A DNA stretch of 64,000 nt from Pelagibacterium sp. 26DY04 (GCF_031202305.1 NZ_CP101731.1:3784501-3848500), one strand, 5' to 3'. Positions 47,014 through 55,957 are shown, counted from the first letter of the stretch. The notes: a model not told the origin generated them from the sequence alone. Made by a program: numbers and translations.

Positions 47014-47030
47014 TGCACAAAAATTACGCA
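47014..47030 (+). promoter_or_regulatory. Candidate NtrC binding site
   Basis: TGCACAA-AAA-TTACGCA is a 17-bp imperfect dyad with the geometry of NtrC sites (TGCACC-N5-GGTGCA type) and lies 88 bp before the sigma54 -24 element of glnK. Spacing suits an enhancer; the match is partial (5 of 7 paired positions). Confidence 0.4.
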
Positions 47031-47117
47031 TTTCTAATTATGGCGGGATTGCGGCTTCCTCTTTCGCTCCGATGGAATATTAGTAAATTCAATAACTTAG
47101 CTGTCATGAATTTGGAT

Positions 47118-47132
47118 TGGCACGGCTTTTGA
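47118..47132 (+). promoter_or_regulatory. Sigma54 (RpoN) promoter of glnK-amtB
   Basis: TGGCACGGCTTTTGA matches the -24/-12 consensus TGGCACG-N4-TTGC except for A in place of the final C, with exact spacing. It is 46 bp before the glnK ATG. Nitrogen-regulated glnK-amtB operons are commonly transcribed from such promoters. Confidence 0.7.
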
Positions 47133-47178
47133 GTCCGATTGCCCGTGTCAGGTGCGCAATCGGAAAGGGGAGCCACCC

Positions 47179-47517
47179 ATGAAACTGCTAATCGCCATCA
47201 TAAAGCCATCGCGGCTCGAAGAGGTTCGTCAGGCCCTCAATTCGCTCGATGTGCACGGCATGACCGTAACAGAGGTCAAGGGGTACGGACGTCAGAAGGG
47301 GCACTCCGAGATCTATCGCGGCACGGAATATGCCGTTCATTTCCTGCCCAAGCTCAAGGTCGAAATCGCTGTCGATGCCGCCCAGGTCGACGCTGTCGCC
47401 ACCGCCATCAAGGACGCGGCCCAGACCGGCCGTATCGGCGACGGCAAGATCTTCATCCTCGATCTCGAACAGGCCATCCGCATCCGCACCGGGGAAACCG
47501 GCACGGAAGCGCTCTGA
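47179..47517 (+). CDS. glnK: Nitrogen regulatory protein P-II (GlnK)
   Basis: GlnK (112 residues) senses glutamine via uridylylation and 2-oxoglutarate/ATP binding, and blocks AmtB. The T-loop GHSEIYRGTEYAVHFLPK holds the modified Tyr51, and DGKIFILDLEQAIRIRTGE is the C-terminal signature. I chose ATG 47179. It is 27 bp before amtB. Confidence 0.97.
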   Translation: MKLLIAIIKPSRLEEVRQALNSLDVHGMTVTEVKGYGRQKGHSEIYRGTEYAVHFLPKLKVEIAVDAAQVDAVATAIKDAAQTGRIGDGKIFILDLEQAIRIRTGETGTEAL

Positions 47518-47544
47518 GGCCCGGCGTCCATTTAGGAGACAATC

Positions 47545-48915
47545 ATGACATTGAAGAAAAGCAAATTGCTGGGCATGGCGGCGATGGCCTCCCTGCTCAT
47601 CGCCCTGCCTGCTCTCGGGCAGGATGCCGCTCCGGTGGAAGAGGCGGCCGCGACGGTTTCGGAGGGCGTTTCGGCCGACGTCGTCTTCATCCTCAACTCG
47701 TTCCTGATGATTTTCGGCGGCGTGTTGGTGATGTGGATGGCCGCGGGCTTTGCCATGCTCGAAGCGGGCCTGGTGCGCACCAAGAACGTTTCGATGCAGC
47801 TTTTGAAAAACATCTCGCTGTTTTCGATCGCTGCCATCGCCTATTACCTGATCGGCTACAACCTCATGTACCCGCTCGGCAACTGGACCATCGGTTCGGA
47901 CGAAACCGGCGGCTATCTCGGAGCCTTCGGCATCGCGATCCTCGAAGCCGTCGGCATCACCGCCGATACGGCCGACGATTTCTCCTATGCGGCGACCAGC
48001 TCGGACTTCTTCTTCCAGGTGATGTTCTGCGCCACCGCGGCCTCGATCGTCTCGGGCACGCTTGCCGAGCGCATCAAGATCCTGCCCTTCCTGATCTTCA
48101 CCGTCATCCTGACGGCGCTGATCTACCCCATCCAGGCGTCCTGGAAGTGGGGCGGCGGGTTCCTCGATGCCATGGGTTTCCTCGATTTCGCCGGCTCGAC
48201 GGTCGTGCACTCGGTTGGTGGCTGGGCGGCTCTGGCCGGCGCCATCCTGCTGGGCGCCCGCAACGGCAAGTACAACCCCGACGGTACCGTCAACGCCATG
48301 CCCGGCTCCTCGATGCCGCTCGCGGCCTTGGGCACCTTCATCCTCTGGATGGGCTGGTTCGGCTTTAACGGCGCGTCCCAGCTCGCCATGGGCTCGGTGG
48401 GCGATGTCGCCGATGTCGGCCGCATCATGGCCAACACCAATGCCGGCGCTGCCGGCGGTGCGGTCGCGGCTCTGGTCCTTACCGCCCTGCTCTACAAAAA
48501 GGTCGACGTCACCTTCGTGCTCAACGGCGCGCTGGCCGGTCTCGTGGCGATCACCGCCGAACCGCTCACCCCGGGCCTGGGCACCGCTTCGATGATCGGC
48601 GCCGTTGGCGGGGTGATCGTCGTCTTTGCCGTGCCGCTTCTCGACCGGCTCAAGATCGACGACGTGGTGGGCGCCATCCCCGTCCACCTTCTCGCCGGCA
48701 TCTGGGGCACCATCGCCGTGGTCTTTACCAACCCCGACGCCAATCTGGGCGTCCAGCTCCTCTCGATCGTGGTTGTCGGCATCTTCGTCTTCGCGGTCAG
48801 CTTCATCGTCTGGATGATCCTCAAGGCGACCACGGGCCTGCGTCCGACCGAGGACGACGAAGCCCTCGGGCTCGACAAGGCCGAAGTCGGCGTCGAGGCC
48901 TATCCGGAATTCTGA
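47545..48915 (+). CDS. amtB: Ammonium transporter AmtB
   Basis: AmtB (456 residues) has a signal peptide and about 11 membrane helices. MGFLDFAGSTVVHSVGGWAA contains the first pore-lining His and its Asp partner, and VVGAIPVHLLAGIWGTIAV the second His. It imports ammonium and is inhibited by GlnK, encoded immediately upstream. A TAGGAGAC ribosome site precedes the ATG. Long inverted repeats and a terminator follow before ftsK. Confidence 0.97.
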   Translation: MTLKKSKLLGMAAMASLLIALPALGQDAAPVEEAAATVSEGVSADVVFILNSFLMIFGGVLVMWMAAGFAMLEAGLVRTKNVSMQLLKNISLFSIAAIAYYLIGYNLMYPLGNWTIGSDETGGYLGAFGIAILEAVGITADTADDFSYAATSSDFFFQVMFCATAASIVSGTLAERIKILPFLIFTVILTALIYPIQASWKWGGGFLDAMGFLDFAGSTVVHSVGGWAALAGAILLGARNGKYNPDGTVNAMPGSSMPLAALGTFILWMGWFGFNGASQLAMGSVGDVADVGRIMANTNAGAAGGAVAALVLTALLYKKVDVTFVLNGALAGLVAITAEPLTPGLGTASMIGAVGGVIVVFAVPLLDRLKIDDVVGAIPVHLLAGIWGTIAVVFTNPDANLGVQLLSIVVVGIFVFAVSFIVWMILKATTGLRPTEDDEALGLDKAEVGVEAYPEF

Positions 48916-48931
48916 TCGGATTTCCCGCACC

Positions 48932-48957
48932 GGAACGGCGCCCATGGGCGCCGTTCC
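48932..48957 (+). terminator. 26-bp perfect palindrome after amtB
   Basis: GGAACGGCGCCCA and its exact reverse complement TGGGCGCCGTTCC adjoin with no loop, 17 bp after the amtB stop. There is no T run, so it may slow polymerase, protect the 3' end or be a protein-binding site rather than a standard terminator. Confidence 0.5.
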
Positions 48958-48981
48958 TCCGTCTCCAAGGCTTGAGGCGGC

Positions 48982-49050
48982 ATGCAGCCCATATCCCTCT
49001 TGACCCCACATCCAAGAGGCCTTCCCACTCGCAATCGATATGGGCTGCAT
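48982..49050. repeat. Nested inverted repeat between amtB and ftsK
   Basis: ATGCAGCCCATAT (48982-48994) is exactly complementary to ATATGGGCTGCAT (49038-49050). An inner pair CCTCTT/AAGAGG (48996-49001/49014-49019) sits inside. The 43-nt interior could give a two-tier RNA hairpin or a DNA cruciform. Its function is unknown. Confidence 0.65.
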
Positions 49051-49067
49051 CCCCTCTCGAGCGCCTT

Positions 49068-49099
49068 GCCCCGCCCCCATGGCGGGGCTTTCGATTTTT
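49068..49099 (+). terminator. Rho-independent terminator upstream of ftsK
   Basis: GCCCCGCC (49068-49075) pairs with GGCGGGGC (49081-49088) around a 5-nt loop, followed by TTTCGATTTTT on the plus strand. It stops transcription from amtB or from a transcript holding the nested repeat. Confidence 0.75.
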
Positions 49100-49109
49100 C
49101 ACCCGGCTG

Positions 49110-49126
49110 CTAATCGGAGGTTAACC
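49110..49126 (+). promoter_or_regulatory. Near-match CtrA box upstream of ftsK
   Basis: CTAA-N7-TTAACC differs from the CtrA consensus TTAA-N7-TTAA by one base. It lies 54-70 bp before the ftsK ATG, in the expected promoter region of a division gene. This is an inference from sequence only. Confidence 0.4.
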
Positions 49127-49179
49127 ATGCGCGGCTAGGGTTGGCTCCAAAAGTATTGCGTAACCTGCCGGCAGTTCCG

Positions 49180-51762
49180 ATGACCCTGCATCCTTCGTCG
49201 CATTTGGACGACAGCCACCGCTCAACCCCGGTGCTCTCGATCACGATCCCCGTGCGTTTCGTGGGCCTGGCTATTGCCGCACTCTGCGTATTGGGCCTTG
49301 TATCCCTGGCATCCTGGAAGGTTGACGATCCCTCCTTCTCCTATGCCACCGACAAGCCGGTGGAGAACTGGCTGGGCTTTCCGGGCGCCGCGCTCGCCGA
49401 CATCGGGTTCCAGCTCCTGGGGTTGGGCGCGCCGCTCCTGCTTTTGCCGCCGCTCGTCTGGTCGTGGTCGATGATTCGGCGCATCGTTCCCTCCTATCTC
49501 GGCCTGCGGCTGACCGGCTGGCTGCTGGGAACGGTGCTCGCCACCGGCGCTTTCGCCTGTATCCCCACCCCCGAAAGCTGGCCGCTCCCCCTGGGGCTGG
49601 GGGGCTTTGTCGGCACCGGCTTTTCCTCCCTTTTCGCCACCCTTGCCGGCCAGGCGCCGCAAGGCTGGGGCGCGATTGTCTATGGCGTGCTGCTGGCCGT
49701 CCCCGCCCTGGGGCTTGTCTGGCTGGCGTCCCGCTCGCGCTCGGTGTTCGAGAACGAACCCTCGGTGCCTGCCAAATCCACCCGCCGCCGCGCCAAGACA
49801 CCCGAGCCGGAGCCCGAACCCGAAGAAGCCTCCGATTCGCCCGGCATCTTCGATGTGGCCATCGGCTTTGCCGCGCATTCCTTTTATGGCACGCGTGCCG
49901 CGCTCAAGCGCGTCTTCCGCCGCGGCAAGACGGACGCAGCGCTTCCCGCACGTCCCTTTCAGAACGCCGATTTCGAACCCCAGCTCGATCGCGCCATCCC
50001 GCTCGCCCGCCATCCCGAACGCGCCGAGCCGCCCCTCTCGCGCGATTGGGAGGACGAGCCGGCCAATGACGACGATTATGACGACTACGCACCGATAGCC
50101 GAACGGCGCGATTCCGATGACGACATCGCCCGGCTGATCGTCGAGCAGGCTCCCGCCGGCCGCGCCCGGGTGGCAGCTCCCGCCCCGCGTCCCGCCCCCT
50201 CGGCCCGCCAGGTGCGCGAGGCCCAGGCTACCTTCCTGCCCACCGACGGGTTCGAGTTGCCCCCGCTCGACCTTCTCGCCGCCCCCGGCGCCAACCAGCT
50301 TCTTCCCGAGCACCATCCCGATGCGCTGGAGGAAAACGCCAAGCGGCTCGAAGGCGTGCTCGAGGACTTCGGCGTCAAGGGCGACATCATCAATGTCCGC
50401 CCCGGCCCGGTCGTGACCCTTTACGAGCTCGAACCCGCCCCCGGCATCAAGTCGAGCCGGGTGATCTCGCTCGCCGACGATATCGCGCGCTCCATGAGCG
50501 CCATTTCCGCCCGCGTCGCCGTGGTCCCCGGCCGCAACGCCATCGGCATCGAATTGCCCAACAAGACGCGCGAAACCGTGTTCCTGCGCGAGCTTCTGGC
50601 GTCGTCCGATTACGACAAGGCCAAGGCCAAGCTCCCCATTTGCCTCGGCAAAACCATTGGCGGGGAGCCGATCATCGTCGATCTGGCCCGCATGCCGCAC
50701 TTGCTCATCGCCGGCACCACCGGTTCGGGCAAGTCGGTGGGGATCAACACAATGATCCTTTCCCTGCTCTATAAGATGGCTCCCGAGCAGTGCCGCCTGA
50801 TCATGATCGACCCGAAAATGCTCGAGCTTTCGGTCTATGACGGCATCCCGCACCTTCTGACCCCCGTGGTCACCGACCCGGCCAAGGCGGTCGTGGCGCT
50901 CAAATGGGCGGTGCGCGAGATGGAAGACCGCTACAAGAAGATGAGCAAGATCGGCGTGCGCAACATCGACGGCTTCAATGCCCGCGTCGCCGAGGCGGCG
51001 GAAAAGGGCGAGGTCATCACCCGCACCGTGCAGACCGGCTTCGATCGGGAAACCGGCGAAGCGATCTTTGAATCGGAAGAATTCGACCTCGAGCCGCTTC
51101 CCTATATCGTGGTGATCGTCGACGAGATGGCCGACCTGATGATGGTGGCCGGCAAGGACATCGAAGGGGCCATCCAGCGCCTCGCCCAGATGGCCCGCGC
51201 CGCCGGCATTCATTTGATCATGGCGACGCAACGCCCCTCGGTCGACGTCATCACAGGCACGGTCAAGGCCAACTTCCCCACCCGCGTCTCCTTCCAGGTG
51301 ACGTCCAAGATCGACAGCCGCACCATCCTGGGCGAACAGGGCGCCGAACAGCTCCTTGGCAATGGCGACATGCTCTATATGGCCGGCGGCGGCCGCATAA
51401 AGCGCCTGCACGGCGCGTTCGTGGCCGATGGCGAGGTCGAGGACATCGTTTCGCACTTGAAGAGCCAGGGCACGCCCGAATATCTCGAATCGATCACCGC
51501 CGAGGACGATGACGGCCAGATGGGCGGATTCGATGATGATGGCGGCTTCGGCGGATCGGGAGACGAGCTCTACGACAAGGCCGTCAACATTGTTCTCTCC
51601 GACAAGAAAGCCTCCACCTCCTATATCCAGCGCCGGCTCTCGGTGGGCTACAACAAGGCCGCGACCCTGATCGAGCGCATGGAGCAGGAGGGAATCATTT
51701 CCCCCGCCAATCACGCGGGCAAGCGCGAAGTTCTCGTCGGGGACAATGCCGACGGTTACTAG
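49180..51762 (+). CDS. ftsK: DNA translocase FtsK
   Basis: FtsK (860 residues) pumps chromosome termini and activates dimer resolution at the septum. Four or so membrane helices occupy residues about 20-190. A Pro/Ala/Asp-rich linker follows, then the motor with [15 protein letters not shown] (about residue 511) and [15 protein letters not shown]. The C-terminal gamma winged helix is [20 protein letters not shown] chose ATG 49180; a TTG start 13 codons earlier is open. The linker is short compared with E. coli. lolA follows. Confidence 0.96.
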   Translation: MTLHPSSHLDDSHRSTPVLSITIPVRFVGLAIAALCVLGLVSLASWKVDDPSFSYATDKPVENWLGFPGAALADIGFQLLGLGAPLLLLPPLVWSWSMIRRIVPSYLGLRLTGWLLGTVLATGAFACIPTPESWPLPLGLGGFVGTGFSSLFATLAGQAPQGWGAIVYGVLLAVPALGLVWLASRSRSVFENEPSVPAKSTRRRAKTPEPEPEPEEASDSPGIFDVAIGFAAHSFYGTRAALKRVFRRGKTDAALPARPFQNADFEPQLDRAIPLARHPERAEPPLSRDWEDEPANDDDYDDYAPIAERRDSDDDIARLIVEQAPAGRARVAAPAPRPAPSARQVREAQATFLPTDGFELPPLDLLAAPGANQLLPEHHPDALEENAKRLEGVLEDFGVKGDIINVRPGPVVTLYELEPAPGIKSSRVISLADDIARSMSAISARVAVVPGRNAIGIELPNKTRETVFLRELLASSDYDKAKAKLPICLGKTIGGEPIIVDLARMPHLLIAGTTGSGKSVGINTMILSLLYKMAPEQCRLIMIDPKMLELSVYDGIPHLLTPVVTDPAKAVVALKWAVREMEDRYKKMSKIGVRNIDGFNARVAEAAEKGEVITRTVQTGFDRETGEAIFESEEFDLEPLPYIVVIVDEMADLMMVAGKDIEGAIQRLAQMARAAGIHLIMATQRPSVDVITGTVKANFPTRVSFQVTSKIDSRTILGEQGAEQLLGNGDMLYMAGGGRIKRLHGAFVADGEVEDIVSHLKSQGTPEYLESITAEDDDGQMGGFDDDGGFGGSGDELYDKAVNIVLSDKKASTSYIQRRLSVGYNKAATLIERMEQEGIISPANHAGKREVLVGDNADGY

Positions 51763-51900
51763 AGCCCAAACGGAACTGCGCCGGCACACGGGGAGTTTAT
51801 CGCCGAGCCGGCCCGCCGGTTCCCGCTCTTGCCGCAATTGGGTTTTACCCCCGCATCCAAGGGGTAAACCCATCTCAAAAATACCGATCGGAGTTCCGCA

Positions 51901-52533
51901 ATGCTTCGCCTTGCCGCCGCCCTCGTTACCACCGTCCTCGCCGTCTTCGCACTGGCGATGCCGGCTTCAGCCCAGACGCGGACGCTGACGCCCGACGAAG
52001 AATTCGCGCTTCAGGAAATCTCACAGGCCAACAGCGCCATCCGCACCATGGCCGGCCGGTTCGTCCAGATCGACAGCCAGGGCGGACGCATCGAAGGCAC
52101 CTTCTGGCTCAAGCGCCCCAACATGGTGCGCTTCCGCTATGATCCGCCCAGCCGCGAAGAGATCATCTCGCAAGGCTCGGGCTTTTACGTCATCAACCGC
52201 GCCGACCGCACTCAATACGCCTATGCCCAGGAGCACGTGCCGCTGCGCCAGTTCCTCGGCGATCAGGTGAGCCTCATCAACACCAATCTCTCCGATGTGG
52301 TGCTGTCGGAAACCCATGTCTCGGTGATGATCACCGATGACAGCCCCATCGGCACGGTTCAGGTTTCGCTGATCTTCGATCGGGCGACCAATGACCTTGT
52401 GCAATGGAGCCTGATCGAGCCCTCGGGGGTCGAAACCACCTTCTCGATCACCGAGACGCAGAAGGACGTCGAGATCCCCAACACCTATTTCCAGATCGAT
52501 CCCACCTACCGCTCGGTTTCCGCGCCCAATTGA
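51901..52533 (+). CDS. lolA: Outer-membrane lipoprotein carrier protein LolA
   Basis: The 210-residue protein has a cleavable signal ending ASAQT and the LolA beta-barrel pattern: RTMAGRFVQIDSQGGRIEGT, FWLKRPNMVRFRYDPP, and GSGFYVINRAD. It carries lipoproteins from LolCDE to the outer membrane. Alphaproteobacteria often place it between ftsK and xth, as here. The usual partner LolB is absent in most alphaproteobacteria. Confidence 0.93.
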   Translation: MLRLAAALVTTVLAVFALAMPASAQTRTLTPDEEFALQEISQANSAIRTMAGRFVQIDSQGGRIEGTFWLKRPNMVRFRYDPPSREEIISQGSGFYVINRADRTQYAYAQEHVPLRQFLGDQVSLINTNLSDVVLSETHVSVMITDDSPIGTVQVSLIFDRATNDLVQWSLIEPSGVETTFSITETQKDVEIPNTYFQIDPTYRSVSAPN

Positions 52534-52622
52534 AGCTTAAGGCCGATCCGGAGCCGGGGCTTTACCGCGCCGGCCCGGATCGCCATAAAGGCGGCTTCTC
52601 GTTTCCGCTTTTCGAGTCGCCA

Positions 52623-53423
52623 ATGCCATCGCTTGCCACCTGGAACATCAATTCGGTCCGGCTGCGGCTGCCCATCGTCCTCGATTTCCTCTCCCAATAC
52701 GCCCCCGATGTCCTGTGCCTGCAGGAGATCAAGTGCACAAACGACCAGTTTCCGCGCAAGGCCCTTGCCGACGCAGGCTATCGGCACCAGGCGGTCCATG
52801 GGCAGAAGGGCTATCATGGGGTGGCGATCGTCTCCAAACACCCCCTCGACGAGATTGAAACGCGGGGCTTTTGCGACATTCCCGACAGCCGGCACATTTC
52901 CGCCCGGCTCGATCTGGGGCACGGGCCGCTCACCGTGCACAATTTCTACGTCCCGGCCGGCGGCGATGAACCCGACCCCGATATCAACCCCAAATTCCGC
53001 CACAAGCTCGATTTCCTGGCCGAAATGCAGGATTGGTTCGACGAGCTGATCTTTGACGAGCGCCAGCTCATCTGCGGCGATTTCAACGTTGCCCCGCACG
53101 AAAACGACGTCTGGAGCCATAAGCAGCTCCTGCGCGTCGTCTCCCATACGCCCGTCGAAACCGAAGCGCTCAACCGCCTTCTGGCCCGACGCAACTGGGT
53201 GGATCTGGTGCGCCAGCACATCCCCATCGAGGAAAAGGTCTATTCCTGGTGGAGCTATCGCGCCCGCGATTGGGAGGCCTCCGACCGCGGCCGGCGCCTC
53301 GACCATATCTGGGCCACCCGCGATGTCGCGGCCAAAACCCGCGCCGCCCACATCCTGCGGCCGGCCCGCGGATGGTCGGAAAAGCCCTCCGATCACGTGC
53401 CGGTGCTTGTCGAATTCGCTTAG
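52623..53423 (+). CDS. xthA: Exodeoxyribonuclease III
   Basis: ExoIII (266 residues) is an AP endonuclease and 3'-phosphatase in base excision repair. ATWNINSVRLRLP, LQEIKC, GDFNVAPHE and the C-terminal SDHVPVLVEFA supply the catalytic Asn, Glu, Asp and His. I chose ATG 52623; the ORF extends upstream into lolA in another frame. The TAG stop (53421-53423) is the start of a repeat element. Confidence 0.96.
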   Translation: MPSLATWNINSVRLRLPIVLDFLSQYAPDVLCLQEIKCTNDQFPRKALADAGYRHQAVHGQKGYHGVAIVSKHPLDEIETRGFCDIPDSRHISARLDLGHGPLTVHNFYVPAGGDEPDPDINPKFRHKLDFLAEMQDWFDELIFDERQLICGDFNVAPHENDVWSHKQLLRVVSHTPVETEALNRLLARRNWVDLVRQHIPIEEKVYSWWSYRARDWEASDRGRRLDHIWATRDVAAKTRAAHILRPARGWSEKPSDHVPVLVEFA

Positions 53424-53545
53424 AGCCGTTCAGGATTTGATTGAATCAAACCTGGGCTCTAACCCTTGTTTGGTGGCGTTCCCGAACCGCAAAACCGCTT
53501 CCATCCCGGTCACGCCAGCAACATGCTTTTGCTGGACACGCTCCA
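53421..53545 (-). repeat. Mosaic palindromic element, type B2+A, reverse orientation
   Basis: Read as the reverse complement, the 125-bp copy starts TGGAGCGTGTCCAGCAAAAG, matching the copy at 41863 base for base there, and ends with module B2 and CTA. Its plus-strand TAG at 53421 is the xthA stop. It is the only full copy in this orientation. Confidence 0.85.
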
Positions 53546-53737
53546 AATCCTTCCGATTACGGTACAGGCGATCGCGCTCCCCACCTCCCCTCGTCGTCCT
53601 CGGGCTTGACCCGGGGACCCGCAACCTCTCCACACCCTATCGAAGACGTTTTGGACCCAACCGCTTCCGGCTGCCAAATGCAGCGGACCCTCGGCCCGAG
53701 GGTGACCGATGGGGGCGTCCGCCGCAAAGAACGGCAC
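53546..53737. other. Intergenic tail with palindromic repeats
   Basis: The remaining gap between xthA and the cNMP-binding gene holds copy 5 of the GGGCTTGACCC palindrome (53588-53625) and a GGACCCTCGGCCCGAGGGTG hairpin near 53690. No gene is supported. Confidence 0.6.
53588..53625. repeat. Dispersed GGGCTTGACCC palindrome, copy 5
   Basis: CTCGTCGTCCTCGGGCTTGA followed by CCCGGGGACCCGC matches copy 2 (8211) closely. The two share flanks on both sides, suggesting a common ancestral element. Confidence 0.6.
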
Positions 53738-54190
53738 CTACCCCGAAAACCGGCCGCCCAATTGGGCGATGGAATCGAGATAGCGCACCAGTTCGGCCCG
53801 CAAGGTCTGCGCCACGTCCTCTGCAAGCTCGGGATGGTTGCGCAGCAGCTTGAGGAACGGTTCGCGCGGCACGAACAGCGCCGTGCTCGTTCGCATCGCC
53901 TTGATGGTTGCAGCCCTGGGGCGGGTGAGCATCAGCCCCAACTCGCCAACCAGCGCCACCGGTTCGATACGGAACCGGCCGCCGCCCTGGGTTTCGGGGT
54001 GGCTGGCTTCGAGCGCTCCGGAGACCAGGACGTAAGCCCCGTCAGCCGCTTCCCCCGCCGAATAGAGCGTGTCTCCGGCGCGCAACGACACATCCTCCGC
54101 AACGAAGGCCAAAAGGCGAAGCTGATCGTCCGAAAAGCTTGCGAAGATGTCGAGTTCACCGAACGCGGCCACCGCCGCCGCTTCGTCCAT
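53738..54190 (-). CDS. Cyclic nucleotide-binding domain protein
   Basis: The 150-residue protein is a stand-alone cNMP-binding domain (DIFASFSDDQLRLLAFVAED, RAGDTLYSAGEAADGAYVLV, and the phosphate-cassette region ALVGELGLMLTRPRAATI). It has no helix-turn-helix, so it is unlikely to be a CRP regulator; it may modulate another protein. I chose ATG 54190. It lies downstream of cenR, an arrangement I recall from Brucella otpR, where the neighbour is also a cNMP-binding protein. Confidence 0.85.
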   Translation of the reverse strand: MDEAAAVAAFGELDIFASFSDDQLRLLAFVAEDVSLRAGDTLYSAGEAADGAYVLVSGALEASHPETQGGGRFRIEPVALVGELGLMLTRPRAATIKAMRTSTALFVPREPFLKLLRNHPELAEDVAQTLRAELVRYLDSIAQLGGRFSG

Positions 54191-54265
54191 ACCTGCCCCC
54201 AAGCGCCACTTGAGAGCCTATGAATGGCATATTTTGACGCCTGCGCAAAGGTTTAGGTGTGCATG

Positions 54266-54407
54266 GGTTGTGCGCGCCGTTGGGTCAGGGCGAGTCGAAA
54301 AGGGCGGTTTTTGAGAACCGGAGCGGAGCGTACTGACGGTACGTGAGCACCGGAAGCGCAGAAAACTGCTCTTTGCAGGCCGCCATCACCAAATGGCCCG
54401 CACAACC
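54266..54407 (+). repeat. Structured dispersed repeat, copy B
   Basis: This 142-bp element aligns with copy A (903-1037). The ends pair as GGTTGTGCG (54266-54274) with CGCACAACC (54399-54407). Inner blocks such as GAGCGGAGCGTAC and GGTACGTGAGCACCGGAAGC and TTTGCAGGCCGCCATCAC are conserved. It sits in the gap between cenR and the cNMP-binding gene, and its right end overlaps the cenR stop. Confidence 0.7.
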
Positions 54408-55090
54408 TAGGGCACCAGGCGATAGCCACCTTCTTCCGTCACCAAGAGCCGGGCGTTGGACGGATCGCGCTCGATCTTCTGGCGCAGCCGGTAGATATGG
54501 GTTTCCAGCGTATGGGTGGTCACCCGATTGTTGTAGCCCCAGACTTCGGCGAGCAGCACATCGCGCGAAATGGTTTTCGAGCCCTGCCGGTAAAGGAATT
54601 TGAGGATCGAGGTTTCCTTGTCGGTGAGCCTGATCTTGCTGCCATCGCCATTTTCCAGCAGCTTGGCCGCCGGCTGGAAGCTGTAGGGCCCGATCGAGAA
54701 CACCACGTCCTCGCTCTGGTCGTGCTGGCGCAAAGCGGCGCGCATGCGGGCCAGAAGCACCGAAAAGCGGAAGGGCTTGGTGACATAGTCATTGGCCCCG
54801 CTTTCGAGGCCCTGGATTTCATCGGCTTCGCTATCCTGCCCGGTCAGCATGATGACGGGTGCGCGAAACCCTTCATTGCGCATGATCTTGAGCGCCTCGC
54901 GCCCATCCATGTCGGGAAGCCCTACATCGAGCAGCACGAGATCGAAATGCTCGGCCTTTGTCTTCTGCCGGGCCGCGGCGGCTGTGTCGGCCTCGGTGAT
55001 CTCGAACTCGTCATAGGATTGGAGCTGCCCGATCAGCGCGGCCCGCAAATCGGCATCGTCATCGACAACCAGCAAACGGCGCTTGTTCAT
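54407..55090 (-). CDS. cenR: OmpR-family response regulator, CenR/OtpR-like
   Basis: The 227-residue regulator has a receiver domain (phospho-acceptor Asp55 in LVLLDVGLPDMDG; Lys105 in DYVTKPF) and a winged-helix DNA-binding domain (RVTTHTLETHIYRLRQKIER). No sensor kinase is adjacent. Sequence and neighbourhood (cNMP-binding gene downstream, yggS and leuS upstream) fit the alphaproteobacterial cell-envelope regulator CenR, called OtpR in Brucella; the symbol is by similarity from memory. I chose ATG 55090 over a TTG seven codons earlier. Confidence 0.8.
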   Translation of the reverse strand: MNKRRLLVVDDDADLRAALIGQLQSYDEFEITEADTAAAARQKTKAEHFDLVLLDVGLPDMDGREALKIMRNEGFRAPVIMLTGQDSEADEIQGLESGANDYVTKPFRFSVLLARMRAALRQHDQSEDVVFSIGPYSFQPAAKLLENGDGSKIRLTDKETSILKFLYRQGSKTISRDVLLAEVWGYNNRVTTHTLETHIYRLRQKIERDPSNARLLVTEEGGYRLVP

Positions 55091-55189
55091 GGCAAAATCT
55101 CCGCTTCTCAAATCGGCCGGACCGTGCCCGGCTCAAATAGCTAAGATTCAATCTAGGTTTGGACCGGGGCGGCGCCAATCACATGCGCG

Positions 55190-55864
55190 TTATCGCGCGC
55201 CGAACAGCGCCGAGCCGACCCGAACCTGGGTGGCACCCATCAGGATCGCCGTCTCGAAATCCGCGCTCATGCCCATTGAGAGCTGATCGAGATCGGCTTG
55301 CCTGGCAAGGCCAGCCAATTGCGCGAAATAGGGCCCCGGCGGCGCATCGAGAGGCGGGATGCACATCAAACCAACGATATCGAGCCCGTATTGATCCTTG
55401 CAGCGGGCGACGAATTCGATCGTCTCGGAAACCGCGATGCCGGCCTTCTGCTCTTCGCCCCCGATATTGACCTGCACGAAGCAGGACAAACGCCGGTTCT
55501 GCTTTTCCATTTCCCCTGCGAGAATTTTCGCCAGCTTATCGCGATCGACGCTTTCGATCACATCGAAAAGCGCGACCGCGTCGGCGGCCTTGTTGGTTTG
55601 CAGCGGTCCGATCAGGTGCAGGACCAGATCGGGATGGGCGGCCTTGAGCGCCGGCCATTTGCCCTGGGCTTCCTGCACCCGGTTTTCCCCGAAATGGCGC
55701 TGGCCGGCATCGATCAGCGGCGCGATGGCTGCCGCATCGAACGTCTTGGACACCGCGACCAGCTCTGCCGGCCTTGAGCCCGGAATGCGCGCAGCGGCGC
55801 TATCGATCCGCTTCCTGATGTCGGCGAGCCGTAAAGCGGCGGTTTCCGGGGCGTTCTGGCTCAT
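55190..55864 (-). CDS. yggS: YggS/PLPBP family pyridoxal phosphate homeostasis protein
   Basis: The 224-residue single-domain PLP-binding protein has LVAVSKTFDAAAIAPLIDAG (the PLP-lysine in SKT), RHFGENRVQEAQGK, HLIGPLQTNK and MGMSADFETAI with SMGMS near the C-terminus. It maintains vitamin B6 pools. It lies between cenR and leuS, transcribed divergently from leuS. Confidence 0.95.
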   Translation of the reverse strand: MSQNAPETAALRLADIRKRIDSAAARIPGSRPAELVAVSKTFDAAAIAPLIDAGQRHFGENRVQEAQGKWPALKAAHPDLVLHLIGPLQTNKAADAVALFDVIESVDRDKLAKILAGEMEKQNRRLSCFVQVNIGGEEQKAGIAVSETIEFVARCKDQYGLDIVGLMCIPPLDAPPGPYFAQLAGLARQADLDQLSMGMSADFETAILMGATQVRVGSALFGAR

Positions 55865-55957
55865 GGCGGTGGTTGACCTTCCAGTGCTTTTCTGGTGATG
55901 GTCGCCTACCCAATTTCTCGTTTTTTCTCAAGTATAGGGCCAGGACCGGTACTTTCT

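Larger units (their letters stand above)
46879..47178. other. Intergenic region upstream of glnK (300 bp)
   Basis: No gene is supported. It holds a sigma54-type promoter at 47118-47132 and, about 90 bp further upstream, a 17-bp dyad (47014-47030) resembling an NtrC site. The stretch is AT-rich compared with the surroundings. Confidence 0.6.

Noticed and set aside
47139..48368. A 409-aa frame across glnK and amtB.
   Set aside because: Out-of-frame reading of glnK and amtB with no recognisable domain.
49222..51873. An 883-aa minus-strand open frame over ftsK.
   Set aside because: Antisense shadow in high-GC DNA; FtsK motifs are on the plus strand.
54343..54603. An 86-aa frame running out of structured repeat copy B.
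   Set aside because: It overlaps cenR antisense and starts within a repeat; no family features.
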